Part shown: piece by piece, positions 62,068-64,000 of the stretch
Layout of the letters: every line of letters begins with the position of its first letter
How positions within the stretch are numbered: position 1 is the stretch's first letter
Source: Crystallibacter sulfonylureivorans_A
GTDB taxonomy: Bacteria; Actinomycetota; Actinomycetes; Actinomycetales; Micrococcaceae
Reading direction: 5' to 3'
Assembly: GCF_047607445.1 (NCBI RefSeq)
Contig: NZ_JBLKRT010000002.1
Span: 1-64,000, forward strand
DNA: 64,000 nt
Position numbers and translations under genes: made by a program
The notes under the pieces: model-generated
Databases searched by the model: none
Told to the model about the DNA's origin: nothing
Seen by the model: the letters and a program-made list of their open reading frames with translations, nothing else

Positions 62068-62844
62068 CTAGCTCCTTGAAATTGTCTTGTGGATCTGAGC
62101 AGCCGCCTCTGGGGAGGCCAAGCTCTGCACGAACCGCTCCGATTCCCGATCCAAAGCATCGGCAAGCGGCAGGTCCAGGCCGTCGCGCAGGTTCTCTTTC
62201 ATGGCCGTTACCCCGCCAGGAAAGGCAACAGCTGCTCGCGCCCACTCCAGGGCAGTTTCGATCAAGATGCCCGCTTCCACCACTTCACCTACGAGTCCAG
62301 CGGCGTATGCCTCCTGTGCGCCAATCACGCGTGGCCGCAAAAGCCAGTCGGCGGCCCTGGCACGACCCACGCACTCTGCCAACATCCGGGTGGTGCCGAA
62401 GTCCGAGGACAGGCCGAGCGATAGAAAAGCTGTGTTGAATTTGGCACTGTTTGCTGCCACCCGCAAATCACATGCGCCGATCCAGCCGAGGGCTGCGCCA
62501 ACACAGGCACCGTTGACCGCCGCGATGCTCAGCTGCGGCATAGCCCGCACCAGTTCCACCAGCCGGGCATTGCGGCGCATGCGCACTGTCAGGGCTTCAC
62601 GTCCGCCCGGACGGTCGGCTTCCTCCGACAAACTTGTCAGCATCTGTAGCCGGCCCCCGACGCTGAAGGCCCGTCCCGCCCCGGTCATGACCATGGCGGC
62701 GACATCCGTTGCAGCTGCAACTTGCTCGAGTGCATCTATCACATCGGCTGTCATGTCGTCGTCCAGAACGTTCAAAGCGTCCGGGGCGTTCAGTGTCAGC
62801 ACGGCGACGCCGTTTGCGATTTGAAGGTTCACCGGCATGGTCAT
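62068..62844 (-). CDS. Enoyl-CoA hydratase/isomerase family protein
   Basis: A 258-residue crotonase-fold protein. The oxyanion-hole segments are visible (AGRAFSVGGRLQML and AAVNGACVGAALGWIGACDLRVAANSAKF). The second catalytic Glu of classical hydratases is not obvious: the usual NPE-type segment reads LSLGLSSDFGTT, with Asp in this position, as in some isomerases. The start overlaps the ligase stop (ATGA). Probable role: acyl-CoA side-chain degradation together with the flanking ligases. Confidence 0.88.
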   Translation of the reverse strand: MTMPVNLQIANGVAVLTLNAPDALNVLDDDMTADVIDALEQVAAATDVAAMVMTGAGRAFSVGGRLQMLTSLSEEADRPGGREALTVRMRRNARLVELVRAMPQLSIAAVNGACVGAALGWIGACDLRVAANSAKFNTAFLSLGLSSDFGTTRMLAECVGRARAADWLLRPRVIGAQEAYAAGLVGEVVEAGILIETALEWARAAVAFPGGVTAMKENLRDGLDLPLADALDRESERFVQSLASPEAAAQIHKTISRS

Positions 62845-64000
62845 GCCTTCCCGTCGACGGCCAGTTGCTTCAAGTCACGATGCTGAATCTTGCCGTTGAA
62901 ATTCTTGGGCAGCTCGTCCATGAAGGTGATCCGGCGGGGAACTTTGTAGGCTGCCAAGCTCTCCTTGCAGTAGGCAATGAGTTCCTCCGCAGTTGGACGT
63001 TGCGCCCCATCATCCGCAAGGGAGACGAAGGCGCTAACCGTTTCTCCCCGGTAGTCGTCGGGAACACCCACTACGGCCGCTTCATTGACGGCCGGATGGC
63101 GGTAAAGGACATCTTCGACCTCGCGGGGCCATACCTTGTAACCGGAGGCGATGATCATGTTTTTGGTCCGGTCCACGATGAACAGCCAGCCTTCGTCATT
63201 GACGAAGCCGACGTCTCCAGTTCGCAACCATCCATCCCGGAAGGTTGCCCGGCTGGCTTCTTCATTGCGCCAGTAGCCGCTGATAATGCCGCAGCCTTTG
63301 AGGCAGACTTCGCCGCGTTCGCCTGAAGGAACCTCCGTCCCGTCCGGCCCCTCTATGCGCAGCTGAGTATCGAACATGGGCAGACCTACGGAAATGATGC
63401 CGGATTCCGGGTCAACCACGGGGTCGACCCCTGTGGGTGTGCTGGAGACTGCAGCGGTCGACTCCGTGAGCCCGTAGCCTGGCTGCAGTTTCACGCCGAA
63501 AACTTCCTGAATAGCGTTGGCCATTTCCGTCGGGATTGGTGCCCCGCCCGAGCCAAGGGCGCGGAGGCTGCTAACGTCCCGCGGTTGTTTCCTGGCCGCT
63601 TGCAACAGTGCAATGTAGGCGGTGGCCGCACCGGTTGTCCAGGTAACTTGGTGCTCTTCAATCTGGTCGAGGAAAACATTCGGTTCAAAGCGGTAGGCCA
63701 GGACAAACTTTGACCCGTGGTTCACCCACGCGCTCAGATGCAATGCAAGCCCCGTAATGTGAACGAGCGGTGCGGTGCAGATGAGTACCTGGTCGGAGCC
63801 CGCAATGCCATTGAATGCCGGGTACGCGGCACCGGCCCAGACGAGATTCGCATGACTGGTAAGTGCCCCTTTGGGTGGGCCGGTGGTCCCCGAGGTGTAG
63901 GTGAAGATCGCTGTATCGTCCGGGTCGATCGTCGCCGCCGGCGCCACTGCGCCGTCGTGAGTTTCCACCAGTTCCATGAGATCCAGAACCGCGGTATCCC
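62841..64000 (-). CDS. Acyl-CoA ligase (AMP-binding), truncated at the window edge
   Basis: The C-terminal part of a class I acyl-CoA synthetase; the reading frame stays open to base 64000, so the start lies outside. Visible: P-loop IFTYTSGTTGPPKGA, the A5-type motif QPGYGLTESTAA, WLRTGDVGFVNDEGW, the hinge DRTKNMIIASGYKVWPREVEDVL and the C-terminal catalytic Lys region (KNFNGKIQHRDLK). It resembles medium/long-chain fatty acyl-CoA ligases. It probably starts the operon with the hydratase and AACS. Confidence 0.92.
   Translation of the reverse strand, partial: DTAVLDLMELVETHDGAVAPAATIDPDDTAIFTYTSGTTGPPKGALTSHANLVWAGAAYPAFNGIAGSDQVLICTAPLVHITGLALHLSAWVNHGSKFVLAYRFEPNVFLDQIEEHQVTWTTGAATAYIALLQAARKQPRDVSSLRALGSGGAPIPTEMANAIQEVFGVKLQPGYGLTESTAAVSSTPTGVDPVVDPESGIISVGLPMFDTQLRIEGPDGTEVPSGERGEVCLKGCGIISGYWRNEEASRATFRDGWLRTGDVGFVNDEGWLFIVDRTKNMIIASGYKVWPREVEDVLYRHPAVNEAAVVGVPDDYRGETVSAFVSLADDGAQRPTAEELIAYCKESLAAYKVPRRITFMDELPKNFNGKIQHRDLKQLAVDGKA

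Overview
The window is high-GC DNA from an actinobacterium, most likely a Micrococcaceae member (Arthrobacter-like). A mycothione reductase gene indicates a mycothiol-using actinobacterium, and aceA sits next to a RamB-type regulator as in Corynebacterium and Mycobacterium. Many operons use ATGA or TAATG start/stop overlaps. No rRNA, tRNA, CRISPR array, transposase or integrase gene was seen.

Region 1 (1-15.6 kb) is catabolic. A cupin gene, an MHS-type transporter gene and a MarR gene precede an eight-gene minus-strand operon: BMP lipoprotein, ABC ATPase, two permeases, cytidine-deaminase-like enzyme, VOC protein, FAH-fold enzyme and aldehyde dehydrogenase. It is divergent from a 2-hydroxyacid dehydrogenase, FadR-type regulator, SDR and ketoglutarate-semialdehyde-dehydrogenase-like enzyme. 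A palindrome lies in the shared intergenic region. The substrate is not obvious.

Region 2 (15.8-37.4 kb) is a divergent amino-sugar and muropeptide supercluster. On the minus strand are an RpiR regulator, a flavin/FeS D-lactate dehydrogenase and nagB. On the plus strand are a peptide-type ABC importer, murQ, anmK, a GNAT acetyltransferase, a beta-lactamase-fold hydrolase and finally nagA. Together these could import cell-wall fragments and convert (anhydro-)MurNAc to fructose-6-phosphate plus oxidised lactate. Embedded in the same strand is a seven-gene block (two MFS transporters, cupin, glycosyltransferase, class III aminotransferase, beta-hydroxyacid dehydrogenase, HAD phosphatase) that the recycling pathway does not need.

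Region 3 (37.5-45.3 kb) is a catabolic operon (MHS transporter, YtcJ-like amidohydrolase, ThDP-dependent decarboxylase-like enzyme, M20 amidohydrolase) divergent from an Lrp/AsnC regulator with two palindromes between them. A REP-like repeat lies between two genes, and a second copy is read in frame inside the ThDP enzyme gene.

Region 4 (45.3-49.7 kb) is the most unusual part. It is a visibly AT-richer three-gene cassette encoding an SMC-like ATPase, a histidine-kinase-like protein with a RHE box, and a receiver domain fused to an APH/choline-kinase-like phosphotransferase. Phosphorelay and kinase residues are intact and the genes overlap. I propose it as a horizontally acquired, possibly defence-related, signalling system.

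Region 5 (49.7-64 kb) is mostly core metabolism: ramB/aceA/aceB (glyoxylate shunt), mtr with a MarR regulator, a YCII protein, another MarR with a possibly leaderless start, and an acetoacetyl-CoA synthetase / enoyl-CoA hydratase / acyl-CoA ligase operon cut by the window end. A DUF726-type hydrolase with a cysteine-rich module and a glycine-rich membrane region is the odd gene here.
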